This document shows, in pieces, positions 44,822 through 54,269 of a stretch of DNA of 64,000 nucleotides. The stretch comes from Gammaproteobacteria bacterium (GTDB lineage Bacteria; Pseudomonadota; Gammaproteobacteria; Pseudomonadales; Azotimanducaceae), in contig NYVG01000029.1 of assembly GCA_002684495.1 (NCBI GenBank), forward strand, positions 120,761 to 184,760, written 5' to 3'. The stretch's first letter is position 1. Each line of letters opens with the position of its first letter. The position numbers and the translations under genes were made by a program. The notes below the pieces were generated by a model. That model was given only the letters and a program-made list of their open reading frames with translations. It was not told the DNA's origin and made no database searches.

Positions 44822-45508
44822 GTGCCAGAACAGATTTCGATATATGAGTTAATTGTCAACGCGACGCTGCTGGTACAGATCGTTATGGGGCTGCTAGCAC
44901 TGGCATCGTTAGTCAGTTGGATGATGATCTTTCAGCGCTGGATGTTACTGCGCCGCACGCTTCATGAACTCGATGCATTCGAAGACCATTTTTGGTCGGG
45001 CGTTGACTTGCGCGAGTTGTACTCGGAGCTCATACAAGAAGACAACCTCAACAGTATTGAAAATCTATTTGTTGTTGGGTTTCGTGAATACACGCGGTTG
45101 GCTGACCAAGCGGGCGCGGATGCTGAGGCCATTATGCAGGGTGTCCAGCGGGCCATGCGAGTAGCGCTAATGCGTGAGGAGTCGCGTTTGGAAACCCATC
45201 TGCCATTTCTCGCAACGGTGGGGTCAACATCGCCCTATGTTGGCCTGTTTGGCACCGTCTGGGGGATAATGAATTCGTTTCGCTCGCTCGCCAATATGAG
45301 TCAGGCCACCTTAGCGTCGGTGGCACCCGGTATTTCAGAAGCGTTGGTGGCGACCGCGATGGGATTGTTTGCTGCGATTCCAGCGGTCATTGCGTATAAC
45401 CGATTCGCGGCTCGGGTTGAGGGATTGATGAAGCGGTTTGAAGCATTCAGCGATGAAGTTACCAGTATCTTGCATCGTGCCGCCCACGCTCAAGCGACCC
45501 AGCAGTAG
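44822..45508 (+). CDS. tolQ: Tol-Pal system protein TolQ
   Basis: A 228-residue inner-membrane protein of the TolQ/ExbB/MotA family. Three membrane helices are visible near 12-35, 130-150 and 165-190, with the conserved proton-path segment TVGSTSPYVGLFGTVWGIMNSF. With TolR it uses the proton gradient to drive TolA. It starts with GTG, preceded by AAGGA. Confidence 0.94.
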   Translation: MPEQISIYELIVNATLLVQIVMGLLALASLVSWMMIFQRWMLLRRTLHELDAFEDHFWSGVDLRELYSELIQEDNLNSIENLFVVGFREYTRLADQAGADAEAIMQGVQRAMRVALMREESRLETHLPFLATVGSTSPYVGLFGTVWGIMNSFRSLANMSQATLASVAPGISEALVATAMGLFAAIPAVIAYNRFAARVEGLMKRFEAFSDEVTSILHRAAHAQATQQ

Positions 45509-45520
45509 GACGTACCCTAG

Positions 45521-45967
45521 ATGGCCACACGACGTAAGCCCATGTCAGAGATCAATGTGGTGCCCTACATTGATGTGATGTTGGTGCTGTTGGTGATCTT
45601 TATGGCTACTGCCCCGTTACTGACTCAGGGCGTTAACGTAGATCTGCCCGATGCGCCCTCCGAAGCGATCACGGATACGGAAAATGATCCGTTAGTGGTG
45701 TCCATGCGAGGCGATGGCGCGTTATTTATGAATACCGGTGCCGCGGCGACCAGTAAGGCTGGGAATAATGGCACCCGGGTTACGATATTTTCCTTACAAG
45801 AACAGGCTGCCAAAATTCTGCGGGCACGGCCGGAGGTGCCGGTATATATAAAAGCGGATCAGTCACTTAACTATGGAGAAGTGGTCCGTGTTATGACGGT
45901 ATTGCAGAAGGCAGGGGCGCAGAGTGTGGGGCTGATCACCGATCCTCCCGAACAGATAGCTCGTTAA
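45521..45967 (+). CDS. tolR: Tol-Pal system protein TolR
   Basis: A 148-residue single-pass inner-membrane protein. SEINVVPYIDVMLVLLVIFMATAPLL holds the membrane helix, written here only for its first part in function: Asp in YIDVMLVLL is the essential protonatable residue. The periplasmic domain follows (VYIKADQSLNYGEVVRVM). It lies 12 bases after tolQ. Confidence 0.93.
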   Translation: MATRRKPMSEINVVPYIDVMLVLLVIFMATAPLLTQGVNVDLPDAPSEAITDTENDPLVVSMRGDGALFMNTGAAATSKAGNNGTRVTIFSLQEQAAKILRARPEVPVYIKADQSLNYGEVVRVMTVLQKAGAQSVGLITDPPEQIAR

Positions 45968-45971
45968 CGCC

Positions 45972-46694
45972 GTGGTTTGGATTCGCAATTACAGCCTGCC
46001 GTTAGTCCTGGCGCTGTTAGTGCACTTGGCCGCCGCTGCGATGTTGCTGCAAGGGTGGACGCCCGCACCAAAAATAGCCGACGTGATAAAACCCCAGGTG
46101 GTAAACGCGAGCTTGATCGTGATGCAAGCGCCTGCCAAGCCGGCAGCGCCAGCACCCAAGCCTAAACCAAAGCCTGCTGCCGTGACGGCTAAAGCTAAAA
46201 AGACCCCTAAACCCTCTGCAACAAAACAACCCAGCGCTGCGGAGAAAGCCAAAGCTGCAGCGGCGCGCAAAAAGGCGGCCGAGGCACAGGCAGCTGAACG
46301 ACGGCGACTGCAGTTGGCGGCGCTAGGCGATATGGCAGACGCAGCATTAGAGCAGTCATTGGAGCGCGAGTCGGTAAGCTTGCTGCGTGATGAGGAAGCC
46401 CAGATCGCGCAGTCGTATCGTGCGGAAATCTACGAATTGGTGCGGCAAAATTGGAGCCGCCCGCCCAGTGCCCGTAATGGCATGTCGGCACGGTTGTTGG
46501 TGGAATTAATCCCGACTGGCGAGGTGATCTCGGTCGCAGTGGTTGAGGGCTCAGGCAACGCGGCATTCGACCAGGCGGCGGAGCAGGCCGTCCGTCAGGC
46601 CAGACGGTTCCCGGTGCCAGACAATAATTCGCAATTTGAGCGTTACTTCAGGCGCTTTTATTTTTTGTTTCAGCCCGAAGATTTATTACGTTAG
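45972..46694 (+). CDS. tolA: Tol-Pal system protein TolA
   Basis: A 240-residue protein with an N-terminal membrane helix (LPLVLALLVHLAAAAMLL), a Pro/Lys/Ala-rich then helical linker (about 55-120) and a C-terminal TonB-like domain (YELVRQNWSRPPSARNGMSARL to the end). The linker is far shorter than in E. coli TolA (421 residues). It bridges TolQR to TolB/Pal across the periplasm. GTG start, 4 bases after tolR. Confidence 0.9.
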   Translation: MVWIRNYSLPLVLALLVHLAAAAMLLQGWTPAPKIADVIKPQVVNASLIVMQAPAKPAAPAPKPKPKPAAVTAKAKKTPKPSATKQPSAAEKAKAAAARKKAAEAQAAERRRLQLAALGDMADAALEQSLERESVSLLRDEEAQIAQSYRAEIYELVRQNWSRPPSARNGMSARLLVELIPTGEVISVAVVEGSGNAAFDQAAEQAVRQARRFPVPDNNSQFERYFRRFYFLFQPEDLLR

Positions 46695-46764
46695 GGTACC
46701 CGGTATTGTTACGCTATTGATGTGGTGATAGAACCGCAGGTTAAGAAATAACGAATTACATTGG

Positions 46765-48129
46765 ATGAAAAAAGTTATGCAAGGAATCCGGGCACTGATG
46801 AGAACCGCCGGCTGGTTATTGGCTGCTATGGTGCTGGCGGCCAATGCGCATGCGGAAAATTCCTTAGATACGATCATTATCGATCGCGGGGTAGACGAGC
46901 CTATTCGCATCGCGGTGGTGCCTTTTGCTATTGATGTGAACAGTGCCGCTAATGCGGCCACCCTCAATGACCTGCCAAATCCGTCGGATATTGTTGCCTT
47001 TGACCTGGCGCGCAGCGGTCAATTTGACCCCATGGCGAAAGAAAACATGTTGTCGTTTCCAGCCCGCAGCAGTGAGGTGTTTTATCGTGATTGGCGCATC
47101 TTAAAAACCGCGTACTTAGTCATTGGCAGAGTAGAGGCATTACAGAACGACTCTATGCGAGTGAGTTTTGAACTCTACGATGTAGCGGGCCGGCGCCAAT
47201 TAGAGGCTAGAGAATATTTGATCGGGGTAGATCAATGGCGTGATGCCGCGCATCAAATTGCCGACATCATCTATGCCGAAATCACAGGTGTTCGTGGCGC
47301 TTTCTCGAGCAAGATTATTTATGTGCTGGCACAGAACGCCGGGACTCCCGATGCGCGCTATCGGCTGGAAGTCGCCGACGCAGACGGGCAGCGCGCGCGC
47401 ACCCTGTTCTCGTCGCCGCAGCCCATTCTTTCCGCAAGCTGGGCGCCGGACGGCAAGCGCGTGGCCTACGTTTCCTTCGAAACCGGTCGCCCCAGTATTA
47501 TTTTGCAGGACGTAGACGGGCCTTATCGTGAGCAACTGACGTCATTTCGTGGCATTAATGGATCGCCAGTGTTCTCACCCAATGGGCAAGAGCTTGCCAT
47601 GGTCTTGTCCCGGGATGGGGATCCAGAAATTTTCACCATGAATCTACAGACGCGCAAATTACGCCGCATTACTCGCCACCGGGCGATCGACACGGAGCCG
47701 TCCTGGTCGCCAGACGGTGAGCGACTTATTTTCACCTCGGATCGAGGCGGCCGACCGCAAATATACCAGGTTGAATTAGCCACTAACTTCGTTGAGCGCC
47801 TCACCTTTGTTGGCGACTACAATGCGCGCGCGCGATTTTTACCTGGTGGGCAGCACCTAGTTTTCGTGCACCGGCGCGAGGGTGTCTTCCATATCGCATG
47901 GCAGGATCTGGAGCGGGATAATATCCTCGTATTAACGCAAACGAACCTAGACGAATCGCCATCGTTGTCGCCGAACGGATCGATGCTAATTTATGCCACA
48001 CAGTACCAAGGGCGGGGTATACTGGGGGTAGTGTCGATTGACGGTCGGGTCAAATATCGGTTGCCATCATCCGTAGGGGACGTACGTGAACCCGCATGGT
48101 CGCCTTTTTTAGAGAACGTTGTTGATTGA
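46765..48129 (+). CDS. tolB: Tol-Pal system beta-propeller protein TolB
   Basis: A 454-residue periplasmic protein. A signal peptide ends near AANAHAENS. The D1 domain (about 30-170) precedes a six-bladed propeller with repeated SPDG/SPNG units ([39 protein letters not shown]). The signal peptide starts with an extended [13 protein letters not shown], so ATG 46777 is an alternative start. TolB binds Pal and TolA. Confidence 0.94.
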   Translation: MKKVMQGIRALMRTAGWLLAAMVLAANAHAENSLDTIIIDRGVDEPIRIAVVPFAIDVNSAANAATLNDLPNPSDIVAFDLARSGQFDPMAKENMLSFPARSSEVFYRDWRILKTAYLVIGRVEALQNDSMRVSFELYDVAGRRQLEAREYLIGVDQWRDAAHQIADIIYAEITGVRGAFSSKIIYVLAQNAGTPDARYRLEVADADGQRARTLFSSPQPILSASWAPDGKRVAYVSFETGRPSIILQDVDGPYREQLTSFRGINGSPVFSPNGQELAMVLSRDGDPEIFTMNLQTRKLRRITRHRAIDTEPSWSPDGERLIFTSDRGGRPQIYQVELATNFVERLTFVGDYNARARFLPGGQHLVFVHRREGVFHIAWQDLERDNILVLTQTNLDESPSLSPNGSMLIYATQYQGRGILGVVSIDGRVKYRLPSSVGDVREPAWSPFLENVVD

Positions 48130-48148
48130 TATGTGTCATAATTTGGGA

Positions 48149-48195
48149 TACACGCTTGATAGGGCAGGCGTCAGGAGCCTTGTAGTCAGCGTGTA
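48149..48195 (+). other. structured region upstream of pal
   Basis: TACACGCT (48149-48156) and AGCGTGTA (48188-48195) are perfect 8-base complements, 31 bases apart, with a smaller AGGC/GCCT pair inside. The structure would lie between the tolB stop and the pal ribosome binding site and could set relative expression of pal. Confidence 0.35.
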
Positions 48196-48218
48196 ACGCA
48201 CAGTAGGAGAAGCCAGAA

Positions 48219-48755
48219 ATGCTCAGTAGTAATAGACTCTCAGGTTTAATTGCTTTGTTGTTAGCTGCTTTCGTCATCGGCGGATGTTCGAGCACGGCAA
48301 CAGCGCCAGTGGAGCAGCAAGAGCCTGTATCAGAACCGCCGGTAGCGGCAGCACCGGTAGAAGAAGCCGAAGAACCATCTGATTTTGCTGATGATGGTGT
48401 CACACCAATTGATGCGAGCGGTCGTCCGCTGTCCCGAAGCTTTTACTTCGGTTATGACACCGCGGTACTCAACCCGGCAGATTTAGCGGCGCTTGAAATG
48501 CACGCGCAAATTTTGCGTCGTAATGCTGATAAGAGTGTTGTGATCGAAGGACACTGTGATGAGCGCGGCACGCGAGAATACAACCTAGCCCTAGGCGAAC
48601 GCAGAGCCGAAGTGGTCAAGTCATTCCTGACGTCAGCGGGTGTTCGGTCTCGACAAATCGAAACGGTGAGCTTTGGTGAAGAAAGACCGGCAGACCCAGG
48701 TCATACCGAGTCCGCATGGGCGCTCAATCGCCGCGCGGTACTTTCCTACCGATAA
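48219..48755 (+). CDS. pal: peptidoglycan-associated lipoprotein Pal
   Basis: A 178-residue outer-membrane lipoprotein. The lipobox is IGGC, with Cys23 as the lipid site. A low-complexity Ala/Glu/Pro linker (about 25-60) leads to an OmpA-like domain with VIEGHCDERGTREYNLALGE, the peptidoglycan-binding segment. It ties the outer membrane to the cell wall and binds TolB. Confidence 0.94.
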   Translation: MLSSNRLSGLIALLLAAFVIGGCSSTATAPVEQQEPVSEPPVAAAPVEEAEEPSDFADDGVTPIDASGRPLSRSFYFGYDTAVLNPADLAALEMHAQILRRNADKSVVIEGHCDERGTREYNLALGERRAEVVKSFLTSAGVRSRQIETVSFGEERPADPGHTESAWALNRRAVLSYR

Positions 48756-48768
48756 CCGAATAGAGGGG

Positions 48769-48784
48769 CCTGCCGAAAGGCAGG
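48769..48784 (+). other. GAAA-tetraloop hairpin between pal and cpoB
   Basis: CCTGCC and GGCAGG form a 6-base-pair GC-rich stem closed by a GAAA tetraloop, a very stable RNA hairpin. It follows the pal stop by 13 bases and has no T-run. It probably protects the upstream tol-pal mRNA or lowers readthrough into cpoB. Confidence 0.5.
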
Positions 48785-48844
48785 TCAAGCTACGGCCGGT
48801 AATTCCAAGACCAGCCTTAACAGACGATTCGTAGAGAAGCTCCG

Positions 48845-49675
48845 TTGTCCGTATCTATTCCTAAAAGTCGTGTCTGCGCCATTCTTTGCAGCTGTGCGGC
48901 AATCATGCTCATGTATCAACCCGCTTATGCAGCGGTGCCTGTAGAGGAATCAATACAGCCGGCCAAGTCCGCCGGTACGACTAGCTACCAAAATCCGGTG
49001 CCATCTCAGATGCCGACCGCTCAGGTCGCCGAGGTAAGCGCCGGCGGCTCATCACTGTCTGGTTTGTTTTACCAACTGCAATTGTTGCAACAGGAAGTTC
49101 AGGAACTCAGAGGCCAACTCGAGGAGCAACAGTATCTATTGCAGCGGCTGCAAAAGGGCCAACAAGACCAATACCTAGATCTCGATCAGCGTTTGGCGGC
49201 GCTGGTGGCAGGGCAGCCGCAACCGGCTCCGCAAACTGCAGACTCCCAGACTGCAGTCGCGGCAAATGGCGGAACAAGGCTAGGCGGTTCTACAGAGCGC
49301 GAAGCCTACGCGCAAGCAATAGAGTTTATGCGATCGCGCCAGTTTGACGAGTCGATTCAAGGTTTCCAGCAATTGATTATTGATTACCCCAACGGCCAAT
49401 TTACGCCAAACGCGTTTTATTGGTTGGGAGAACTTTTCTTGGCGCAAAAACAGCGTGAGCAAGCGCGACAAAACTTCATGCAGGTGATCAATCTTTATCC
49501 AGATCACCAAAAAGTACCTGATGCGCTCTATAAACTAGGGGTGGTTTATCAAGGGCTCGGAGACGATACCCAAGCCTTAGAGTATCTGCGGCTGGTTCAA
49601 GACCAACATCCGCAAAGTCCGGCAGCGGCGTTGGCCAAGAAGTACGCAGAGGTGATGGTCAAGGGTGTCGAGTGA
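48845..49675 (+). CDS. cpoB: cell division coordinator CpoB (YbgF)
   Basis: A 276-residue periplasmic protein. The N-terminal hydrophobic signal ends near QPAYAAVP; a coiled coil (LLQQEVQELRGQLEEQQ, about 80-120) gives trimerisation; the C-terminus has three TPR units from about 150. It links Tol-Pal with peptidoglycan synthesis in division. The only start that fits the signal is TTG 48845; the Shine-Dalgarno is modest. Its stop overlaps the queE start. Confidence 0.87.
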   Translation: MSVSIPKSRVCAILCSCAAIMLMYQPAYAAVPVEESIQPAKSAGTTSYQNPVPSQMPTAQVAEVSAGGSSLSGLFYQLQLLQQEVQELRGQLEEQQYLLQRLQKGQQDQYLDLDQRLAALVAGQPQPAPQTADSQTAVAANGGTRLGGSTEREAYAQAIEFMRSRQFDESIQGFQQLIIDYPNGQFTPNAFYWLGELFLAQKQREQARQNFMQVINLYPDHQKVPDALYKLGVVYQGLGDDTQALEYLRLVQDQHPQSPAAALAKKYAEVMVKGVE

Positions 49676-50346
49676 CCGAAACTTTGGTCAATGACCTCAA
49701 TCATACGACGCTGCGCATTACAGAAATTTTTCTATCCCTGCAAGGCGAAGCCAACACCGTAGGATATCCAACGGTGTTCGTGCGGCTCACCGGCTGCCCG
49801 TTGCGTTGCCAATATTGCGACAGCGCCTACGCGTTTAGCGGCGGTCAAATCGAGACCCTGTCGGACATACTGGAACAGGTAGCCGAATACAATGTGAGCC
49901 GTGTCACGGTTACCGGCGGAGAACCCTTAGCCCAGCCAGGTGTCTTTGCACTCATGACAGCGCTTGTGGATCGACAATTTGCGGTGTCGCTGGAAACCAG
50001 CGGCGCGCTTCCCGTAGACCGGGTGGATCCCAGAGTCGTCAAGGTGTTGGATATAAAGACCCCGGACTCGGCAGAAGTACACCGTAATCTTTGGGACAAT
50101 ATGGCCCACCTGCAGCCTCACGACCAGATCAAATTCGTGGTCTGTAGCCGTGGTGACTACGATTGGGCCCGCATTAAGTGCGATCAGTACCAGTTGTTTG
50201 ATCGGGTGGCTGATGTACTGTTTTCGCCGAGTCATGGTGCGCTGGATCCTAGCGAACTCGCTGACTGGATTGTGGCTGACCGGTTACCCGCGCGCATGCA
50301 AATGCAATTACATAAGTTGCTCTGGGGCGATGTGCCCGGACGTTGA
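49672..50346 (+). CDS. queE: 7-carboxy-7-deazaguanine synthase
   Basis: A 224-residue radical SAM enzyme making CDG on the way to preQ0 and queuosine. The cluster motif is CPLRCQYCD (CxxxCxxC), with GGEPLAQPG for SAM binding and EIFLSLQGEANTVGYPTVFVR at the start, typical of QueE. GTG start overlaps the cpoB TGA by 4 bases. Confidence 0.9.
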   Translation: MTETLVNDLNHTTLRITEIFLSLQGEANTVGYPTVFVRLTGCPLRCQYCDSAYAFSGGQIETLSDILEQVAEYNVSRVTVTGGEPLAQPGVFALMTALVDRQFAVSLETSGALPVDRVDPRVVKVLDIKTPDSAEVHRNLWDNMAHLQPHDQIKFVVCSRGDYDWARIKCDQYQLFDRVADVLFSPSHGALDPSELADWIVADRLPARMQMQLHKLLWGDVPGR

Positions 50347-50364
50347 TGAGCAAAGGATATCTTC

Positions 50365-51051
50365 ATGACCCAAGCTAATGCGGTGGTTTTGCTTTCTGGT
50401 GGTTTGGACTCGTCTACAGTGCTGGCCATGGCGCAGCAGAACTTCAATTGCTACGCGTTGTCCTTCCACTATGGACAGCGCAGTCATGCAGAACTCACCG
50501 CCGCTAAACGTGTAGCGGACGTGCTGCAGGTGGCGGAGCACCGAGTAATGCGCATAGATTTGGGCCAGTTTGGTGGCTCGGCATTAACGGACACTGATAT
50601 TGCCGTTCCTGATGCTCATGACTCGGATTCTGACGATATCCCAGTAACCTATGTCCCGGCCCGCAATACCATATTTCTGTCTATGGCGCTGGCTTGGGCA
50701 GAAGTGATCGAGGCTCGGGATATTTTTATCGGGGTTAATGCCGTGGATTATTCGGGGTATCCGGATTGCCGCCCGGAATACATCGCAGCCTTTGAAACAA
50801 TGGCCAATTTGGCCACTAGGGCGGGTGTGGAAGGCCATCCCCTGAGAATCCATACCCCACTTATAGATCTTAGTAAGGGCGATATCATTGCAGCGGGGAC
50901 AGCGCTGGCGGTGCCTTATCAGCTTACCGTGTCGTGTTATCAGGCCACGGATGACGGCGAGGCATGTGGCCGATGTGATAGCTGTGAAATTCGCCGTGCT
51001 GGATTTAAAGCGGCGGGAACAGCGGATCTTACGCGGTATGCTAAGGCTTAG
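50365..51051 (+). CDS. queC: 7-cyano-7-deazaguanine synthase
   Basis: A 228-residue ATP-dependent preQ0 synthase. The PP-loop is [13 protein letters not shown], and the zinc site is formed by cysteines in [39 protein letters not shown] and [16 protein letters not shown] are family hallmarks. It follows queE by 18 bases and leads to queuosine in tRNA. Confidence 0.94.
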   Translation: MTQANAVVLLSGGLDSSTVLAMAQQNFNCYALSFHYGQRSHAELTAAKRVADVLQVAEHRVMRIDLGQFGGSALTDTDIAVPDAHDSDSDDIPVTYVPARNTIFLSMALAWAEVIEARDIFIGVNAVDYSGYPDCRPEYIAAFETMANLATRAGVEGHPLRIHTPLIDLSKGDIIAAGTALAVPYQLTVSCYQATDDGEACGRCDSCEIRRAGFKAAGTADLTRYAKA

Positions 51052-51114
51052 GGGTTTCGAGCAGGCAACAACCACTTGTTGCGGGGTTAGGCGGGTAATA
51101 CTGCTACGCTGGGC

Positions 51115-51143
51115 TTGTGTCGCTTCGTCACGGTGACTACAAT
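51115..51143 (+). promoter_or_regulatory. promoter of tRNA-Lys
   Basis: TTGTGT (51115-51120) and TACAAT (51138-51143) are separated by 17 bases, a good sigma-70 arrangement. The GCGCGCC right after the -10 box is the GC-rich discriminator seen in stable RNA promoters under stringent control. Transcription would start near 51150, about 38 bases before the tRNA. Confidence 0.65.
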
Positions 51144-51187
51144 GCGCGCCTTCTCGCCGATATGCCAAAACCTAGCAGGCAGCAAAT

Positions 51188-51263
51188 GGGTCGTTAGCTC
51201 AGTTGGTAGAGCACCGGACTTTTAATCCGTTGGTCCTGGGTTCGAGCCCCAGACGACCCACCA
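51188..51263 (+). tRNA. tRNA-Lys (anticodon TTT)
   Basis: A 76-base gene with encoded CCA. The acceptor stem GGGTCGT pairs with ACGACCC, the D arm is AGCTCAGTTGGTAGAGC, the anticodon loop is CTTTTAA with TTT at 51221-51223, and the T arm contains GGTTCGAGCCC. The first pair of the anticodon stem reads C-U, a mismatch where E. coli has G-U. It follows queC, as in pseudomonads. Confidence 0.97.
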
Positions 51264-51314
51264 TTTTAATCATGTGGCGAACCTTCCCGTTATTCTGTGC
51301 TGCTAGCTGCGGAA

Positions 51315-52877
51315 CTAAGAACTGCAAGACAGCATTGAACAACCGGCGCGATGGCGTGCCCATTCTGGTCGTTTTTGCGCGTACTCGTCGTGCTCCGGTT
51401 GCTCGTCGTAAGGGCGGCGTAATACCTCCAACAAGGTGTCGATCTTTTTGTAGTCGCCGTTTTCCGCGTCATCAATGGCGACCTGCGCCAAGTAGTTTCG
51501 CAGCAGATATCTGGGGTTGGTGCTTTGCATCAGTTGTTGCCGCGTATCATCGTCTTGATTCTGACGTTTTGCTTCAGCTAGATAATCCTGGACCCAAAGT
51601 TCCATATCTTCTCTGGCTTTGCCGTGAGTGTGTTCCGGAAGATAATAGGCATCGGCGAGTTGAGCGAATGGATCGCTGGCAGATGATGTGATGTGGCCTA
51701 AGCCTCGAAAGAACAGGGTCATATCTATTTCGTGATTGCTTAGCAAGGTCAGCAACCGATTGATTAGCTTATCTTTATAACTTTGCAAACCAAGCTTGGC
51801 AGCCATCATGGTTTGCCAGCGCTGTTGATAGTTATTGGCGAACTCCGTCAGAGCCCCTTCTAGTGGTTTAGGGTCTTCAATCAGTGGCAGCAGGGCATTG
51901 GCCAGTTGCATAAGATTCCATTGGGCAATCGCCGGCTGCTGGCTGTAGCGATAGCGCCGGTTAGCGGCGTCGGTGGTGTTCGGGGTCCACTCTGGATCAA
52001 AATTGTCGAGCCAGCCGTAGGGTCCGTAATCAATGGTTTCGCCCAAGATAGAAAGATTGTCTGTATTCATTACGCCGTGCACGAACCCCACTCGCATCCA
52101 ATGCACCATCAGCTCGGCGGTGCGCACGCACACTTCATTGAAGAATGCCACGTATTGATCCTTGCCAAGGCCTTGGTTGGAAATTAGTTGGGGGAATTCA
52201 CGCTGGATTACAAAATCGGTAAAAACCCTTAACAGGTCGGTTTCTTGCCGTGCTGCGAGCATTTGAAAGTGACCAAAGCGCACAAATGATGAACTGACTC
52301 GACACACGACGGCGCCTGATTCTGGTGCCGGGTGTCCATCATATAAGATGTCGCGTATTACTTGCTCGCCAGTACCAATTAACGATAAAGCGCGGGTTGT
52401 CGGTACGCCTAAATGATGCATGGCCTCGGAACACAAATACTCGCGCAGCGACGAACGTAATACTGCAAGCCCGTCCGCACTGCGGGAGAACGGTGTTGGG
52501 CCTGCACCCTTAAGCTGCAGCATGAGATGGCCATTTGAGGTCGTTACTTCGCCCAAATTTATCGCCCGGCCATCGCCCAATTGGCCCGCCCAGTTGCCAA
52601 ATTGATGGCCCCCATAGCAGGTCGCATGTGGGTCCATGCCCGGTAGCACGCGGCTGCCGGAAAATGCCTGTACGAACTCGTCACTTTGGCATTGGGCCTC
52701 GCTCAGCCCGAGCATCGCGGCGACTTCTCGGGAGCAATGCATTAACAGCGGTCGTGCCGCTGGTTTGGGTGCGACACGGGCAAATATTGCTTGGCTAAGT
52801 TGCCGTTGGCGCGCGCCGGTTTCGCTGTCGCCAGGAAGTAAGTTTGTGAACTGATTGTCGAAGGTCAGGTTGAGCAT
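51315..52877 (-). CDS. selO: protein adenylyltransferase SelO (YdiU family)
   Basis: A 520-residue pseudokinase-fold enzyme that AMPylates proteins on Ser, Thr or Tyr. CYGGHQFGNWAGQLGDGRA, LQLKGAGPTPFSR and VMNTDNLSILGETIDYGPYG match the active site. The C-terminal SCSS tail is conserved, but the stop is TAG, not the TGA of selenocysteine-containing eukaryotic forms. It is about 40 residues longer than E. coli YdiU. It converges with the tRNA. Confidence 0.9.
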   Translation of the reverse strand: MLNLTFDNQFTNLLPGDSETGARQRQLSQAIFARVAPKPAARPLLMHCSREVAAMLGLSEAQCQSDEFVQAFSGSRVLPGMDPHATCYGGHQFGNWAGQLGDGRAINLGEVTTSNGHLMLQLKGAGPTPFSRSADGLAVLRSSLREYLCSEAMHHLGVPTTRALSLIGTGEQVIRDILYDGHPAPESGAVVCRVSSSFVRFGHFQMLAARQETDLLRVFTDFVIQREFPQLISNQGLGKDQYVAFFNEVCVRTAELMVHWMRVGFVHGVMNTDNLSILGETIDYGPYGWLDNFDPEWTPNTTDAANRRYRYSQQPAIAQWNLMQLANALLPLIEDPKPLEGALTEFANNYQQRWQTMMAAKLGLQSYKDKLINRLLTLLSNHEIDMTLFFRGLGHITSSASDPFAQLADAYYLPEHTHGKAREDMELWVQDYLAEAKRQNQDDDTRQQLMQSTNPRYLLRNYLAQVAIDDAENGDYKKIDTLLEVLRRPYDEQPEHDEYAQKRPEWARHRAGCSMLSCSS

Positions 52878-52990
52878 TGAAGAATACTGCCTCTTTGTTA
52901 GGAATTTACCATCCTATTTGATGGTTCTGTGGGCCTCGCCTGCGTGTTGTCAAGGGTGTATGGTTACCCAGAGGATTTGGAGGAATAACC

Positions 52991-54235
52991 ATGGCCGAAG
53001 CTACAGTAGAAACGGTAGCAATACCGGACCCTTATACCATGGACCTGGGTGATATCGATGTCAGTCGCCCTGAGATCATGCAGCAAGACGCGCAGTGGGA
53101 TTATTTTGCGCGCCTGCGGGAAGAAGCTCCAGTGCATTACTGCGAAAACGGTATGTTTGGCCCGTATTGGTCGGTGACTAAATTCAACGACATTATGGCG
53201 ATGGACAAAAACCACCATGATTTCTCTTCGGATCTGGGCATAACGTTGACAGATCGCCCCGCAGATTTCACAACGCCTAACTTCATCAGTATGGACCCGC
53301 CAAAACACGATGTGCAGAGGCATACCGTACAAGGTGTGGTTGCACCTATGAATCTGGCAAAGCTGGAGTCCACCATTCGCAGCCGTGCAGCAGCGATATT
53401 GGATACACTGCCTGTTGGCGAGACCTTCAATTGGGTCGATACGGTATCGATTGAACTGACCACGCAAATGCTTGCGACCATTTTTGATTTTCCCTTCGCG
53501 GATCGGCGCAAACTAACTTACTGGTCGGATATGGCGACCTCTGGGGAGCTTGCAGGTGGACCGACGCCTGAAGCTGATCGGCGTGCGGCGTTATTGGAAT
53601 GTCTCGAATACTTTACTGATCTGCGCACTCGGCGTGCCAATGAGCCGTTAAAGAGCGATCTTCTATCCATGCTAGCGCACGGTAAGGACACCCAAAATAT
53701 GCCACCGATGGAATTCTTGGGTAATTTGATTTTGCTCATCGTAGGCGGCAACGATACGACACGAAATTCTATTTCGGGAGGCGTGCTGGCGCTAAATGAA
53801 AATCCAGGCGAATACGACAAATTGCGTGCTGACCCGGGGCTAATCACCAACATGGTGTCCGAGATCATTCGTTGGCAAACGCCTCTAGCCTATATGCGGC
53901 GCACAGCTAATCGAGACATTGAATTCGGTGGTCAGCAAATCAAGCAAGGTGACAAAATTGCTATGTGGTACCTCTCAGGTAACCGTGATGATGAAGTAAT
54001 CGAGGACCCCAACCGCTTCTGGATTGACCGACCCCACGCACGGCATCACCTGTCATTTGGTTTTGGCATCCATCGCTGTATGGGTAATCGCCTTGCCGAG
54101 ATGCAGTTGCGCGTGCTCTGGGAAGAGATCATGCAGCGTTTTCGCATGATTGAAGTGGTGGGTGAAATCGAGCGGGTGCAATCCAGCTTTGTCCGCGGTT
54201 ACGCAACAATGCCGGTGCAGGTGCATCCCTGGTAA
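52991..54235 (+). CDS. cytochrome P450, CYP153-like alkane/fatty-acid terminal hydroxylase
   Basis: A 414-residue soluble P450. I-helix GGNDTT is at 252-257, ExxR is EIIR at 291-294, and the heme Cys363 sits in FGFGIHRCMGNRLAE. The segments LIVGGNDTTRNSISGGVLAL and IIRWQTPLAYMRRTA closely resemble CYP153A alkane hydroxylases as I remember them. The usual ferredoxin and ferredoxin reductase partners are not next to it. A strong GGAGGAA precedes the ATG. An SDR gene follows within 35 bases. Confidence 0.87.
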   Translation: MAEATVETVAIPDPYTMDLGDIDVSRPEIMQQDAQWDYFARLREEAPVHYCENGMFGPYWSVTKFNDIMAMDKNHHDFSSDLGITLTDRPADFTTPNFISMDPPKHDVQRHTVQGVVAPMNLAKLESTIRSRAAAILDTLPVGETFNWVDTVSIELTTQMLATIFDFPFADRRKLTYWSDMATSGELAGGPTPEADRRAALLECLEYFTDLRTRRANEPLKSDLLSMLAHGKDTQNMPPMEFLGNLILLIVGGNDTTRNSISGGVLALNENPGEYDKLRADPGLITNMVSEIIRWQTPLAYMRRTANRDIEFGGQQIKQGDKIAMWYLSGNRDDEVIEDPNRFWIDRPHARHHLSFGFGIHRCMGNRLAEMQLRVLWEEIMQRFRMIEVVGEIERVQSSFVRGYATMPVQVHPW

Positions 54236-54269
54236 TTTATTCGGTGATGTTCAGCAGTTAAGGGGAGCT

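Noticed and set aside
51315..51320. Selenocysteine at the SelO C-terminus
   Set aside because: The frame ends in TAG after SCSS, not in TGA, and a Cys is encoded where eukaryotic SelO has selenocysteine.
51203..51691. 162-codon open frame over the tRNA and selO 3' end
   Set aside because: It overlaps the tRNA-Lys and is antisense to selO, and its product is Arg-rich without motifs.
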